Position numbers and translations under genes: made by a program. From assembly GCA_024281135.1 (NCBI GenBank), contig JAMXLG010000103.1, forward strand, positions 1 through 32,834: DNA of 32,834 nucleotides. The letters are read 5' to 3'. Shown here in pieces: positions 8,567-15,692 of the stretch. Numbering within the stretch: position 1 is the first letter of the stretch; each line of letters starts with the position of its first letter. Origin of the DNA: Vulcanimicrobiia bacterium (GTDB lineage: Bacteria; Eremiobacterota; Eremiobacteria; Baltobacterales; Baltobacteraceae). Below the pieces are notes generated by a model that saw only the letters and a program-made list of their open reading frames with translations, had not been told where the DNA came from and made no database searches.

Positions 8567-9313
8567 CTCTACCGTTTCCTCGCGCTTGCCTTTGCCGGCA
8601 TCCTAGCACTTCATCCGGCAGTCGATGTTTCGATGACCATCGACCGTGGCGTGCTCTTTGTACGCGCGAGCGTAAACGGTGTAGGGCCGTTGCTCTTCAT
8701 CTTCGATCCTGGTGCCGGGGATCTTATTACCGCCTACGGAGCGGAGCGGATAGGTGAAAAGCCGGCTCGGGAAATTGCGTTGGACGAAGCATCCGTTCGC
8801 GGCGTATTTCCCGTGCTTTCCGGCGATCCCGAGCAACTGGATCCACGACACGACCCATCGCACGGCGCAATTGCCGGGAGCTTGGGGCCCGCGTTCCTGC
8901 AGCGGTACGCGGTTCGAATCAATTATGAGAAGTCGACGATCGCCTTGATTCCCTTCGGTACGTTTGCAGCACAGCGAGAAGCACAGGCGATGCCCCTATA
9001 TATCGATCGCTATGGAATGCCGACTGTCGCTGCCACGTTCGACGGCGTCGGCAGCCAGTTTGAAATCGATGTGCGTGCGCCCGTCAGTATGCTCTTCACG
9101 CCGTTCGTACGGGAGCATCAGGTCATCGACGGGCGGCCGCACAGCATTACGCTCGGACGGTACGTCGTTCGCAACGCAGCAGTACGGTTGTCGCGCGCGT
9201 CCAACGGCAAATTCGCATCCGCTGAGGTCGCCGGTCTTATCGGCAACGATGTGCTCTCTAAGTTCGTCCTCACGTTTGACTATCATACGGGCGCATTGTA
9301 CCTGGAGCGCTAG
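8564..9313 (+). CDS. Retropepsin-like aspartic-protease-fold protein with altered active site, secreted
   Basis: The protein has 249 residues from the ATG at 8564. I prefer this ATG over the GTG at 8558 because TACGAT lies directly before that GTG. An N-terminal signal segment (about 1-18) implies export. The fold is suggested by two repeats: VNGVGPLLFIFDPGAGDLIT in the first half and GLIGNDVLSKFVLTFDY near the end, both hallmarks of bacterial aspartyl-protease-like proteins. The expected catalytic Asp-Thr/Ser-Gly is Asp-Pro-Gly here (residues 48-50). The second half has Asp-Val-Arg where a second triad might be expected. It may therefore be an inactive relative, perhaps a binding protein. 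It lies just upstream of the MbnP/MbnH pair with a duplicated promoter element. Confidence 0.72.
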   Translation: MLYRFLALAFAGILALHPAVDVSMTIDRGVLFVRASVNGVGPLLFIFDPGAGDLITAYGAERIGEKPAREIALDEASVRGVFPVLSGDPEQLDPRHDPSHGAIAGSLGPAFLQRYAVRINYEKSTIALIPFGTFAAQREAQAMPLYIDRYGMPTVAATFDGVGSQFEIDVRAPVSMLFTPFVREHQVIDGRPHSITLGRYVVRNAAVRLSRASNGKFASAEVAGLIGNDVLSKFVLTFDYHTGALYLER

Positions 9314-9323
9314 TGCAAAGAGC

Positions 9324-9366
9324 GTTCTAGAACGCGGTTCGCGCGAAAGCATACGATGCTTGTATG
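9324..9366 (+). repeat. Promoter-like element, copy 2
   Basis: The palindrome GTTCTAGAAC (9324-9333) is followed by TACGAT (9352-9357) and, 6 nt later, the ATG at 9364. It repeats the element before the gene at 8564 and begins within 15 bp of that gene's stop. This suggests that the MbnP/MbnH genes have their own start but share control with the upstream gene. Confidence 0.55.
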
Positions 9367-10173
9367 AGAGCACGGCTGCGACTCGCGTCCATCTTTTTCG
9401 TCTGCTTGCTCACTGCGGCAACGACGACTGCGGCGACCGGTATCAAAATATATCACATTCGATTCGCGGCGACGGTAGACGGTAAGCCGTTTCACTGCGG
9501 CGCTACGTACGCGGGTGTAGGCAGTAGAAACGACTCGATCGCCGCGGATTACTTTCGTTTCTACATTTCGAACGTTCGTCTCGTCGATAGTTCGGGTCGC
9601 GAGACGCCCCTCGCACTCGAACAGGACGGCACGTGGCAGCAACGAGACGTCGCATTCTTGAGCTTCGAGCGCAGCACGTCGTGTGCGAACGGCTCGCCGC
9701 AAGATCGTGAAGAGATTGTCGGCAGCGCGCCTGACAGAAGATACGTTGCGCTGCGGTTTACGCTCGGTGTACCGCAAGCGCTCGATCATGCGGATGCAAC
9801 GGTCGCACAGTCGCCCCTTAATCTTTCCGACATGTTCTGGAGCTGGCAAGACGGATATAAATTTCTTCGTCTCGATGCCCGCGTGCGCACGCAAAGCGGC
9901 AAGTCCTCTGCGTTCGTTTTTCACTTGGGAAGTACGGGCTGCATCATGATGTCGTCTGCTGCGCATTGCCGCGCGACGAACCAAGCGGAGATCGATATTC
10001 CGCATTTCGATCCGTCCTCGTCGACCGTCGTGGCCGACGTAGCCGCGTTGCTTCGCTCGACCGACCTCGCGCGTAGCGGCGGCTGTATGATGGGGTCCGG
10101 CGAAACGTGCGCGCCGGAATTGGCGGCGCTTGGGATCGGGAGCGGAACGCAAAGCGTTTTTCGCGCGCGATGA
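9364..10173 (+). CDS. mbnP: MbnP family copper-binding protein (metallo-mystery pair four-Cys protein)
   Basis: The protein has 269 residues with an N-terminal signal peptide (about 1-24). It shows the MbnP pattern: the opening strand KIYHIRFAATVDGKPFHCG, then YFRFYISNVRLVD, SPLNLSDMFWSWQDGYKFLRLD, a FHLGSTGC segment, and a C-terminal GGCMMGSGETC. Cysteines are at 45, 107, 193, 202, 241 and 249. In characterised MbnP a tryptophan is oxidised to kynurenine by MbnH, and the protein binds copper in the periplasm. Which tryptophan would be modified here is not certain; residues 159 and 161 lie in the conserved block. The next gene, overlapping by 4 bp, is the MbnH partner. No methanobactin precursor gene is visible nearby, so a general copper role is more likely. 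Confidence 0.88.
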   Translation: MRARLRLASIFFVCLLTAATTTAATGIKIYHIRFAATVDGKPFHCGATYAGVGSRNDSIAADYFRFYISNVRLVDSSGRETPLALEQDGTWQQRDVAFLSFERSTSCANGSPQDREEIVGSAPDRRYVALRFTLGVPQALDHADATVAQSPLNLSDMFWSWQDGYKFLRLDARVRTQSGKSSAFVFHLGSTGCIMMSSAAHCRATNQAEIDIPHFDPSSSTVVADVAALLRSTDLARSGGCMMGSGETCAPELAALGIGSGTQSVFRAR

Positions 10174-11318
10174 GGCTGTTACGCGCCATTGCCGTGGCGC
10201 TCGCCGCATTCGTTGTGGGTTCGTTGCTGTCCAGTTGCGCGAAGCGCGCGGTCACCGCGTTTGAATGGAATCTGCCGCCGTGGGCGGCACCTCCGATCGT
10301 TCCAGCCGACAATCCGATGACGAACGAAAAAGTCGCGCTCGGACATTATCTGTTTTACGACCGGCGGTTATCGGGAAACCTCACGTTCTCGTGCGCTTCT
10401 TGCCATCAACAGAAGTTTGCATTTGCCGACGCACGCGCGACCGCGCTCGGCAGCACCGGCATGCACCACCCTCGCCGCACGCCGACGCTAACGAACGTGG
10501 GTTACTACACCGTTCTAACGTGGGCGAATCCGTTGCAGCGCAAGCTTGAAAAGCAAATGTTGGTGCCGATGTTCGGCGAGCATCCGGTGGAGCTCGGTCT
10601 CGCCGGAAGAGAGAAGCTGCTCATCGCGCGTCTCGCAGCCGATCCGCGATATCAGCTCATGTTTCGGGACGCCTTCCCCCGAGAGTCGCAACCGATAACG
10701 CTTGGAAATATAACCAAAGCAATTGCATCGTTCGAGCGCACGATGATTTCGTTCTCCTCGCCGTATGACCGCTATCGCTACGGACACGAGATAGACGCGA
10801 TTTCGCCGGCAGCAAAACGCGGAGAAAGGCTCTTCTTCAGCGAGCGCCTCGATTGTTTTCACTGTCACGGCGGGGTGAATTTTTCAGACAGCACGGCCGA
10901 CACGCGCACGCGCCTTTTTCAGCGATCGTTCCATAACACCGGTCTCTATAACATCCACGGTACCGGCGCGTACCCCGCGAATAACATGGGCGTCTTTGAG
11001 GTCACCCACGACGCAAAGGACATCGGCGCTTTTAAGGCGCCTACGCTTCGAAATGTAGCCGTGCGCGCGCCCTACATGCACGACGGATCCGTCAAAGACC
11101 TGGACGCGGTCCTAGATCACTATAGCGCCGGCGGAAGAACCATTGCCGGCGGCCCAAATGCCGGCGTGGGCCGCTTGAACCGGCATAAAGACCTCGTCAT
11201 TCACGGGTTCCCGCTCAATCTGCAAGAGCGCCGCGATCTCATCGCGTTTCTGCGCAGTCTCACCGATGAGCGCTTCTTGAACGATCCCAGCTTCGCGGAT
11301 CCGTTCGCGATTCGTTAA
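10170..11318 (+). CDS. mbnH: MbnH-type di-haem cytochrome c peroxidase-like enzyme, lipoprotein
   Basis: The protein has 382 residues from the ATG that overlaps the mbnP stop (ATGA). The signal peptide ends in a lipobox, LSSC, with cysteine 23, so it is probably a membrane-anchored periplasmic lipoprotein. Two haem c sites are present: CASCH (75-79) and CFHCH (229-233). Further family features are NPMTNEKVALGHYLFYDRRLS near the start and APTLRNVAVRAPYMHDGSVKDL late in the protein. MbnH enzymes belong to the bacterial di-haem peroxidase/MauG family and oxidise a tryptophan of the partner MbnP using peroxide. Reading the frame from further upstream at 10107 would run through the end of mbnP and is unlikely. 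Confidence 0.9.
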   Translation: MRLLRAIAVALAAFVVGSLLSSCAKRAVTAFEWNLPPWAAPPIVPADNPMTNEKVALGHYLFYDRRLSGNLTFSCASCHQQKFAFADARATALGSTGMHHPRRTPTLTNVGYYTVLTWANPLQRKLEKQMLVPMFGEHPVELGLAGREKLLIARLAADPRYQLMFRDAFPRESQPITLGNITKAIASFERTMISFSSPYDRYRYGHEIDAISPAAKRGERLFFSERLDCFHCHGGVNFSDSTADTRTRLFQRSFHNTGLYNIHGTGAYPANNMGVFEVTHDAKDIGAFKAPTLRNVAVRAPYMHDGSVKDLDAVLDHYSAGGRTIAGGPNAGVGRLNRHKDLVIHGFPLNLQERRDLIAFLRSLTDERFLNDPSFADPFAIR

Positions 11319-11487
11319 CTTTCATCACCAAACGGATACCTGCGCTTTCTTGTAGCGTTAACAGCCTAAACTGCGGTCGATAACACGCCGAAGCAATAAT
11401 CGCCGTAGCATGTATGCCGCGGTCCATTTGGTTTTACAAGTTTCGCGAGAACCTACCACGGCTTCGTAGCACTCGCGGACGGACGCG

Positions 11488-11519
11488 GCCCGGCTCTTTT
11501 GGCCGGGCTGCTTCGTTTT
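11488..11519 (+). terminator. Rho-independent terminator-like hairpin
   Basis: GCCCGGC (11488-11494) pairs perfectly with GCCGGGC (11502-11508) around a 7-nt loop, followed by TGCTTCGTTTT. It lies about 170 bp after mbnH and just before the glycine-rich gene, so it may end the mbnP-mbnH transcript or act in the leader of the next one. The rest of 11319-11487 shows no ORF or clear RNA that I can recognise. Confidence 0.5.
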
Positions 11520-11576
11520 CCACACTGCACGATGCGGATAGGGTGCACAGGTAAGCGGAGCTATGATTTGCGCAAG

Positions 11577-12410
11577 ATGCGTGTCTTCGCCCTAGTCGCC
11601 GCTCTGGCGCTGCTTCTGTCCGCATTGTCCGTCGATTCAGCCTCCGCGAGACGCGGAGGTGGCGGCGGCATGCGCGGTGGCGGAGGTGGGATGCGCGGCG
11701 GCGGGATGTCGCGTCCCAGCGGTGGGATGTCGCGTCCCAGCGGCGGCTTCGGCAATTCGTTCAATGGTGATTTTTCGGGCCGCAGCCCGGTTTCGCGACC
11801 GCCCACGGCGGGTGGAATCGGCGGCCCCGGTGGTCCTGGCGGGGCGGGTGGTCCGGGCGGCATCGGCGGACCCGGCGGTGTCGGCGGCCCGGGCGGACCA
11901 GGTGGGCCCGGCGGACCCGGTGGTGTCGGAGGCCCCGGCGGTGTCGGCGGTATCGGCGGAGCAGGACGTCCGGGTGGCGGCCGCCCGATTCAGCCTCCGA
12001 ATGCGTATCCGCCCGGGTATGGCTGGAACGGCGGCGTAGCGTGGTATCCGGCGCCGTACTACTACGGTGGCGGTTTTTGGGGCCCGTTCTGGGCCGGCGT
12101 CGGCACGACGGTAATCATGGGCGAGATCGTCGACGAGGACTCGAAAGAGAAGACGGTCTCGTACGAAGTGGCGCCGGATAGTCCAGGCGCGAAGGCGTTA
12201 AAAGCCTATGAACTTCAGCAAGTTGCGTGCGGGAAACCGGATCAAGTGGTGATCTTCGGTCCGAGCAACAGCGTCGTGTGCGCGAACCCGAATCAGTACG
12301 TCAGCGCCGGCGAATACGAACTCAACACCGCGGATCTCACGATCTACTCGCGAGTCGCCGCCACGCCGAAGAACCCGGCTCCGGCGGCGAGTCCAACGGC
12401 GCAGCCGTAG
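11577..12410 (+). CDS. Secreted glycine-rich (GGPGG-repeat) protein
   Basis: The protein has 277 residues from the ATG at 11577, which starts a good signal peptide (positive n-region, hydrophobic core, SASA before the mature part). The in-frame ATG at 11499 lies next to a terminator hairpin and gives a poor N-terminus. The mature protein opens with an arginine/glycine stretch and two GMSRPSG repeats. A long GGPGG/GGVGG/GGIGG tract follows (about 80-135), then a tyrosine/tryptophan-rich YPAPYYYGGGFWGPFW segment. It ends in a more ordered domain (about 180-260) with two cysteines. It is probably a cell-surface or envelope protein of low complexity. I do not recognise the C-terminal domain. Confidence 0.7.
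   Translation: MRVFALVAALALLLSALSVDSASARRGGGGGMRGGGGGMRGGGMSRPSGGMSRPSGGFGNSFNGDFSGRSPVSRPPTAGGIGGPGGPGGAGGPGGIGGPGGVGGPGGPGGPGGPGGVGGPGGVGGIGGAGRPGGGRPIQPPNAYPPGYGWNGGVAWYPAPYYYGGGFWGPFWAGVGTTVIMGEIVDEDSKEKTVSYEVAPDSPGAKALKAYELQQVACGKPDQVVIFGPSNSVVCANPNQYVSAGEYELNTADLTIYSRVAATPKNPAPAASPTAQP
11703..11744 (+). repeat. Two-copy 21-bp tandem repeat
   Basis: Two 21-bp units, 11703-11723 and 11724-11744, are identical except for the last base. Each encodes GMSRPSG within the glycine-rich protein. They show recent repeat duplication in the gene. Confidence 0.85.
11810..11985 (+). repeat. Degenerate GGN-rich coding repeat
   Basis: The tract is built from short GGCGGNCCCGGNGG-like units that encode alternating GGPGG, GGVGG and GGIGG. 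It is a low-complexity region prone to slippage, and its length probably varies between strains. Confidence 0.75.
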
Positions 12411-12411
12411 C

Positions 12412-12735
12412 TTACGCCGCTTCAGCGCGGTCGACGATAACGGCTTTGTGGGTCTTACGTGAGCCGCGCAGCAATTGCACTTTGACGTTGTAGTCGCCCA
12501 GTTTCGCGCTTTTTGTCATCGTGTGTTCGAGCACACACCGCGCCGCAAGTACCGTCACGGCTCGTTCGAGAACCGATGGCAGCTTGGTGAAATCGCCTTC
12601 CGTCGCCCAAGTCGGTTCCAACGGCTGGCCCGATTGCGCAGAACAGACCATAATGATGCGATGATCTTCGTCGAGGACGAAACAGCGGGGGAGCGCTTCG
12701 GCGTTGAGGTTGACGACGTGTGCGTTGGTATCCAT
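12412..12735 (-). CDS. Small protein of unknown function
   Basis: The 107-residue reading starts at the ATG at 12735, where TACGAT lies 6 nt upstream; a longer ORF uses a TTG and runs into the divergent acetyltransferase gene. The sequence is soluble, with a strand-like segment ALPRCFVLDEDHRIIMVCSA, a helical middle with two cysteines, and a basic end VQLLRGSRKTHKAVIVD. I do not recognise a family. The N-terminal half loosely recalls small sensor folds, but that is a guess. It is convergent with the glycine-rich gene with one base between stops. Confidence 0.55.
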   Translation of the reverse strand: MDTNAHVVNLNAEALPRCFVLDEDHRIIMVCSAQSGQPLEPTWATEGDFTKLPSVLERAVTVLAARCVLEHTMTKSAKLGDYNVKVQLLRGSRKTHKAVIVDRAEAA

Positions 12736-12741
12736 GGTCGC

Positions 12742-12747
12742 ATCGTA
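12742..12747 (-). promoter_or_regulatory. -10-like box TACGAT before the unknown small gene
   Basis: Read leftward, TACGAT ends 6 nt before the ATG at 12735, the same box and spacing as at 8564 and 9364. There is no ribosome site, which fits a leaderless transcript. No clear -35 box is seen. Confidence 0.4.
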
Positions 12748-12851
12748 CGCCGGATAAGCCGTCCGGCTCATCGGGAAAAACACCTGACTTTCGCCACGCG
12801 GCGCCCCCGTGGAATGCACTTGGTTGGGCGGCTCGTGGGCTCGTACGACCA

Positions 12852-13361
12852 ATGATTCGGCTGGCGACGTTCGCCGACGCGGAATCGATTGCTCGCGTTC
12901 ACGTGCAGAGCTGGGAAGAAACGTATCGAGGGATTCTTCCGGACGAAACGCTCGACGCGCGTCCGCTTTCCATTCGTATCCTGCACTGGCGTGATTGGCT
13001 GAGCCGGGCCGGCCGCTGGACGTTTGTGAGCGAATCGAACGGCGAAGTCAACGGGTTTGCTTGCGCCTTCGTCAATGACGATGAACCCGGCTTTGACTCG
13101 GTGCTTTCCACGTTGTACGTCCTTCGCAGTGCACAGCGGCGCGGCATTGCGCGGGCGCTCTTGCGCGAACTCGCGTCGGAGTTGGTGCGCGCGAATGTTC
13201 GCAGCATGTGGTTGCTGACGCTGCGCGACCGCAATCCCGCCCGTGCGTTCTACGAACGGGTCGGCGCCGTGCTCTTACGCGAAGAACCGGCACCGGTGAG
13301 CCTCGGAGCGGGCGTGATGGATGCGGTTTACGGATTTCCCGATGTGGCAATTCTCTGCTAA
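12852..13361 (+). CDS. GNAT family N-acetyltransferase
   Basis: The protein has 169 residues from the ATG at 12852; the open frame extends upstream without a credible start. It begins MIRLATFADAESIARVHVQSW, a typical GNAT N-terminus. It has the beta-4 and acetyl-CoA loop region STLYVLRSAQRRGIARALL (motif A, Q/RxxGxG/A) and the late motif NPARAFYERVGAVLL. It transfers an acetyl group from acetyl-CoA to an unknown amine. The stop is 6 bp before the lipid-kinase gene, which suggests an operon with that gene and the aldo/keto reductase. Confidence 0.88.
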   Translation: MIRLATFADAESIARVHVQSWEETYRGILPDETLDARPLSIRILHWRDWLSRAGRWTFVSESNGEVNGFACAFVNDDEPGFDSVLSTLYVLRSAQRRGIARALLRELASELVRANVRSMWLLTLRDRNPARAFYERVGAVLLREEPAPVSLGAGVMDAVYGFPDVAILC

Positions 13362-13367
13362 GCACGA

Positions 13368-14204
13368 ATGTTTGCCCAACTCGTAATTAACGCACGCTCG
13401 CGGCGCGGAGGTCAGGCTGCGCCGGAGGTGCGGGCTGCGCTCCATCGAGCAGAGATCGAATTCGCAGAAGATGGCTGGCCGGACGACATCGCCGGGTCCG
13501 TTGATTGCATCATCGCGGCAGGCGGTGACGGAACGCTCCTGAGTGCGATCGCAAGTGCGCTCGGTCGCGGCCTTCCACTCGGCGTCATTCCGCTTGGAAC
13601 GTTTAACGATCTTGCGCGCACGCTGCAGATTCCGATGGATATTCGCGGAGCCATCGAGGTAATTGCGAACGGTCAGGAGCGTTCGATCGACGTCGGGCGC
13701 GTAAACGGTCATTACTTCGTCAACGAATCGAGCATCGGTATTTCGAGCCGCATTTCACGGCTGCAGACGCCGGAACTTAAGCAGCGCCTGGGATTTCTCG
13801 CGGTGCTCGCTACAGCAGTACTGGCATTTCGTCACGCGCGGCCGATTCACGCCGAAGTCGTCCACGCAGACGGGGTGGATCGGTTGCGCACAATTCAAAT
13901 GACCGTTGCAAACAGCTTCCATTTCGGCGGATTCCTCTCGGTGGCGGATGCCGCAATCGACGACGGGTGGCTCGATCTCTATTCCGTCGACATCGAAAAC
14001 GCGTGGGAAGCGTTCTCGATCGGACGCGCGATCATTGAAGGCCGCCGCAAAGAAGTACCCGGATTACGTACGCTGCGAGCCAAACGCTTCGAGATTCGCA
14101 CGCGGCATCCGCACCACATAACGGCTGACGCGGAACCGGCAGGCATGACGCCTGCTACCTTCGAGATTCTACCGAAGGCGTTGCGCGTGTTCGTGCCGCA
14201 CTGA
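13368..14204 (+). CDS. Diacylglycerol/lipid kinase family protein (YegS/BmrU type)
   Basis: The protein has 278 residues, close to the family's usual 290-300. The DAGK catalytic domain covers about 1-130. It has the nucleotide-binding AAGGDGTLLSAIASAL and the conserved PLGTFNDLARTL, equivalent to the GTxNDFAR motif. The C-terminal half holds the beta-rich lipid-binding part, with VNESSIGISSRISR and DGWLDLYSV. Members phosphorylate lipids such as diacylglycerol, phosphatidylglycerol or undecaprenol at the membrane; which one cannot be told here. It starts 6 bp after the acetyltransferase stop and ends 6 bp before the aldo/keto reductase. Confidence 0.9.
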   Translation: MFAQLVINARSRRGGQAAPEVRAALHRAEIEFAEDGWPDDIAGSVDCIIAAGGDGTLLSAIASALGRGLPLGVIPLGTFNDLARTLQIPMDIRGAIEVIANGQERSIDVGRVNGHYFVNESSIGISSRISRLQTPELKQRLGFLAVLATAVLAFRHARPIHAEVVHADGVDRLRTIQMTVANSFHFGGFLSVADAAIDDGWLDLYSVDIENAWEAFSIGRAIIEGRRKEVPGLRTLRAKRFEIRTRHPHHITADAEPAGMTPATFEILPKALRVFVPH

Positions 14205-14210
14205 GCCCGC

Positions 14211-15185
14211 ATGCATTATAGAACGCTCGGACATTCGGGACTGAAGCTTTCCGTGATCGGTCTCGGCTCATGGTTGACGTTCGGCAATACGGTCGATCAA
14301 AGTGCGACACGCGAGTGCGTGCGGATTGCCTACGAAAACGGCGTCACGTTTTTCGATACCGCCAGCACGTATTCGAAAGGGAAGGCTGAAGCGGCGCTCG
14401 GTCCGATCCTTGGAGAGCTTCCACGCGACGAGATCGTGATCGGCACAAAGCTGTTTTGGCCAACCGGTGAGACGCCGAACCAACGCGGTCTTTCGCGCAA
14501 GCACATTCGCGACGAAGTGTATAAATCGCTCGAACGGTTGAAAGTCGACTACCTCGACCTGTATCAATGCCACCGGTACGATGACGAAACGCCAATTGAA
14601 GAAACGTGCGAGATGATGAACGATCTCGTACGCGCCGGAACGATTCTCTATTGGGGCGTCTCCGAATGGAACGCGGATCAAATTGCAAGCGCCGTCAATC
14701 TCTGCCGTGTGCGCGGATGGAGCGTTCCGATTAGCAATCAACCGCAATATAGCGCGCTGTGGCGCCGCATCGAAGAGCGTGTGTTGCCGACCAGTGAACG
14801 ATATGGGGTTGGGAACGTCGTGTGGTCGCCGCTCGCAATGGGCATTTTGACCGGAAAGTACACGGATGCAAAAAATCCACCGGTCGGTTCGCGTGCCGCG
14901 ACGCAGTATCGCGAGTTCATGGAAGACTACTTTTCGCAGCCGATTCTCGACGCGGTTGCGCAGCTGAAGCCGCTTGCAGAGGAAGCAGGCGTCTCACTTG
15001 CACAGCTCGCCCTAGCGTGGACACTTCGTGAACCGGCAATCACCAGCGCAATCGTCGGTGCGACGAATCCATCACACGTGCGCGATAACGTCATCGCCGG
15101 CGAGTTGCATCTCGACCCTGCGATATTCGTCGAGGTCGATCGAATCTTAGAACCGGTCGCACCCCGCGAACCCTATACGGCATGA
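14211..15185 (+). CDS. Aldo/keto reductase (Kv-beta-like family)
   Basis: The protein has 324 residues. It opens MHYRTLGHSGLKLSVIGLGSW and carries the catalytic tetrad pattern: Asp in FFDTASTY, the general-acid Tyr in the same segment, Lys in IGTKLFW, and His in LYQCHRYD. SNQPQYSALWRR and the cofactor-binding end PAITSAIVGATNPSHVRDN fit the AKR6 group related to potassium-channel beta subunits. It is a cytoplasmic NADPH-dependent oxidoreductase of unknown substrate. It is the last gene of the acetyltransferase and lipid-kinase run, and a strong hairpin lies 30 bp after its stop. Confidence 0.93.
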   Translation: MHYRTLGHSGLKLSVIGLGSWLTFGNTVDQSATRECVRIAYENGVTFFDTASTYSKGKAEAALGPILGELPRDEIVIGTKLFWPTGETPNQRGLSRKHIRDEVYKSLERLKVDYLDLYQCHRYDDETPIEETCEMMNDLVRAGTILYWGVSEWNADQIASAVNLCRVRGWSVPISNQPQYSALWRRIEERVLPTSERYGVGNVVWSPLAMGILTGKYTDAKNPPVGSRAATQYREFMEDYFSQPILDAVAQLKPLAEEAGVSLAQLALAWTLREPAITSAIVGATNPSHVRDNVIAGELHLDPAIFVEVDRILEPVAPREPYTA

Positions 15186-15214
15186 ACGAATAAACTCCGG
15201 AGTGTCCTAAAAAT

Positions 15215-15244
15215 GAAAATGGACGGTTGATGCCGTCCATTTTC
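15215..15244. terminator. Bidirectional terminator hairpin
   Basis: A perfect 12-bp stem, GAAAATGGACGG (15215-15226) with CCGTCCATTTTC (15233-15244), encloses a 6-nt loop. The T tract at the end of the stem serves the aldo/keto reductase transcript. On the other strand the stem is followed by ATTTTTAGG, which would end transcripts from the small peptide gene. The stretch 15245-15358 shows a GC-rich ACGCGC repeat near 15330 but no gene I can support. Confidence 0.75.
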
Positions 15245-15358
15245 ACTTGCTGCACTCTACGAGGTAAGGGTTCCTCGGGGGTGTCGTTGGTGGAGGACAA
15301 CTTCACCCCCGTTCATCTCACGCGCGCGAGCGCGTGGATGAAACTTTTAATCTGTTAT

Positions 15359-15520
15359 TTAGTTCCAGCGCGTCAGCGTGGAGGTGATTCCGATGACTTT
15401 CGGTCCCCATCCACCGAAGGATGCGCCACTCGGTGCTACTTCGATCATACGTGTGAACGAATTCACCGGTTGCTGCTCTTCTTGCGCGACGACGTTGGTT
15501 TTTTTCGAGGGCGTATTCAC
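15359..15520 (-). CDS. Small GWGPK-motif peptide (53 residues)
   Basis: This minus-strand ORF has no homologue I recognise. From the GTG at 15520, preceded by AAGGA with 6-nt spacing, it encodes 53 residues. A polar N-terminal part rich in Gln, Glu and Asn is followed by SGASFGGWGPKVIGITS and a short tail ending RWN. A start at the GTG at 15568 (GAGG, 6 nt spacing) would give 69 residues. The GWGPK core also ends the 36-residue peptide at 22827-22937. The gene follows the DUF5916 gene by about 170 bp and ends before a terminator. A modified or exported peptide is possible, but no modifying enzyme lies next to it. Confidence 0.5.
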   Translation of the reverse strand: MNTPSKKTNVVAQEEQQPVNSFTRMIEVAPSGASFGGWGPKVIGITSTLTRWN

Positions 15521-15670
15521 GACTGTTCCTTCCGTGCGAACAACGTTGTTGCGTTGTTCCGCTGTCACTCTACACCTCGGAATACCGCCGCCATATGATT
15601 TTTGTTTCACACGAAATTTCGCGTGTTCGTGAGCAAAACTGTTATATGTAGTTCTTTGTGACTACCCGGA

Positions 15671-15689
15671 TTTGCGCGTTTAGCGCAAA
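15671..15689. repeat. Inverted repeat downstream of the second DUF5916 gene
   Basis: TTTGCGC (15671-15677) pairs with GCGCAAA (15683-15689) around a 5-nt loop, only 3 bp after the DUF5916 stop. There is no T tract on the relevant side, so it is at best a weak terminator or an mRNA-stabilising hairpin. Confidence 0.4.
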
Positions 15690-15692
15690 CCC

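Noticed and set aside
10107..10169. Upstream extension of mbnH
   Set aside because: It runs through the end of mbnP in another frame and removes the clean lipoprotein signal from the N-terminus.
9310..10209. 299-codon minus-strand ORF opposite mbnP
   Set aside because: It is the shadow of a well-supported gene and is highly basic without recognisable motifs.
11499..11576. Upstream extension of the glycine-rich gene
   Set aside because: It begins at the terminator hairpin and would bury the signal peptide.
15227..15598. Plus-strand ORF opposite the GWGPK peptide gene
   Set aside because: It starts in the terminator loop, has no ribosome site, and reads as a cysteine/arginine-rich shadow.
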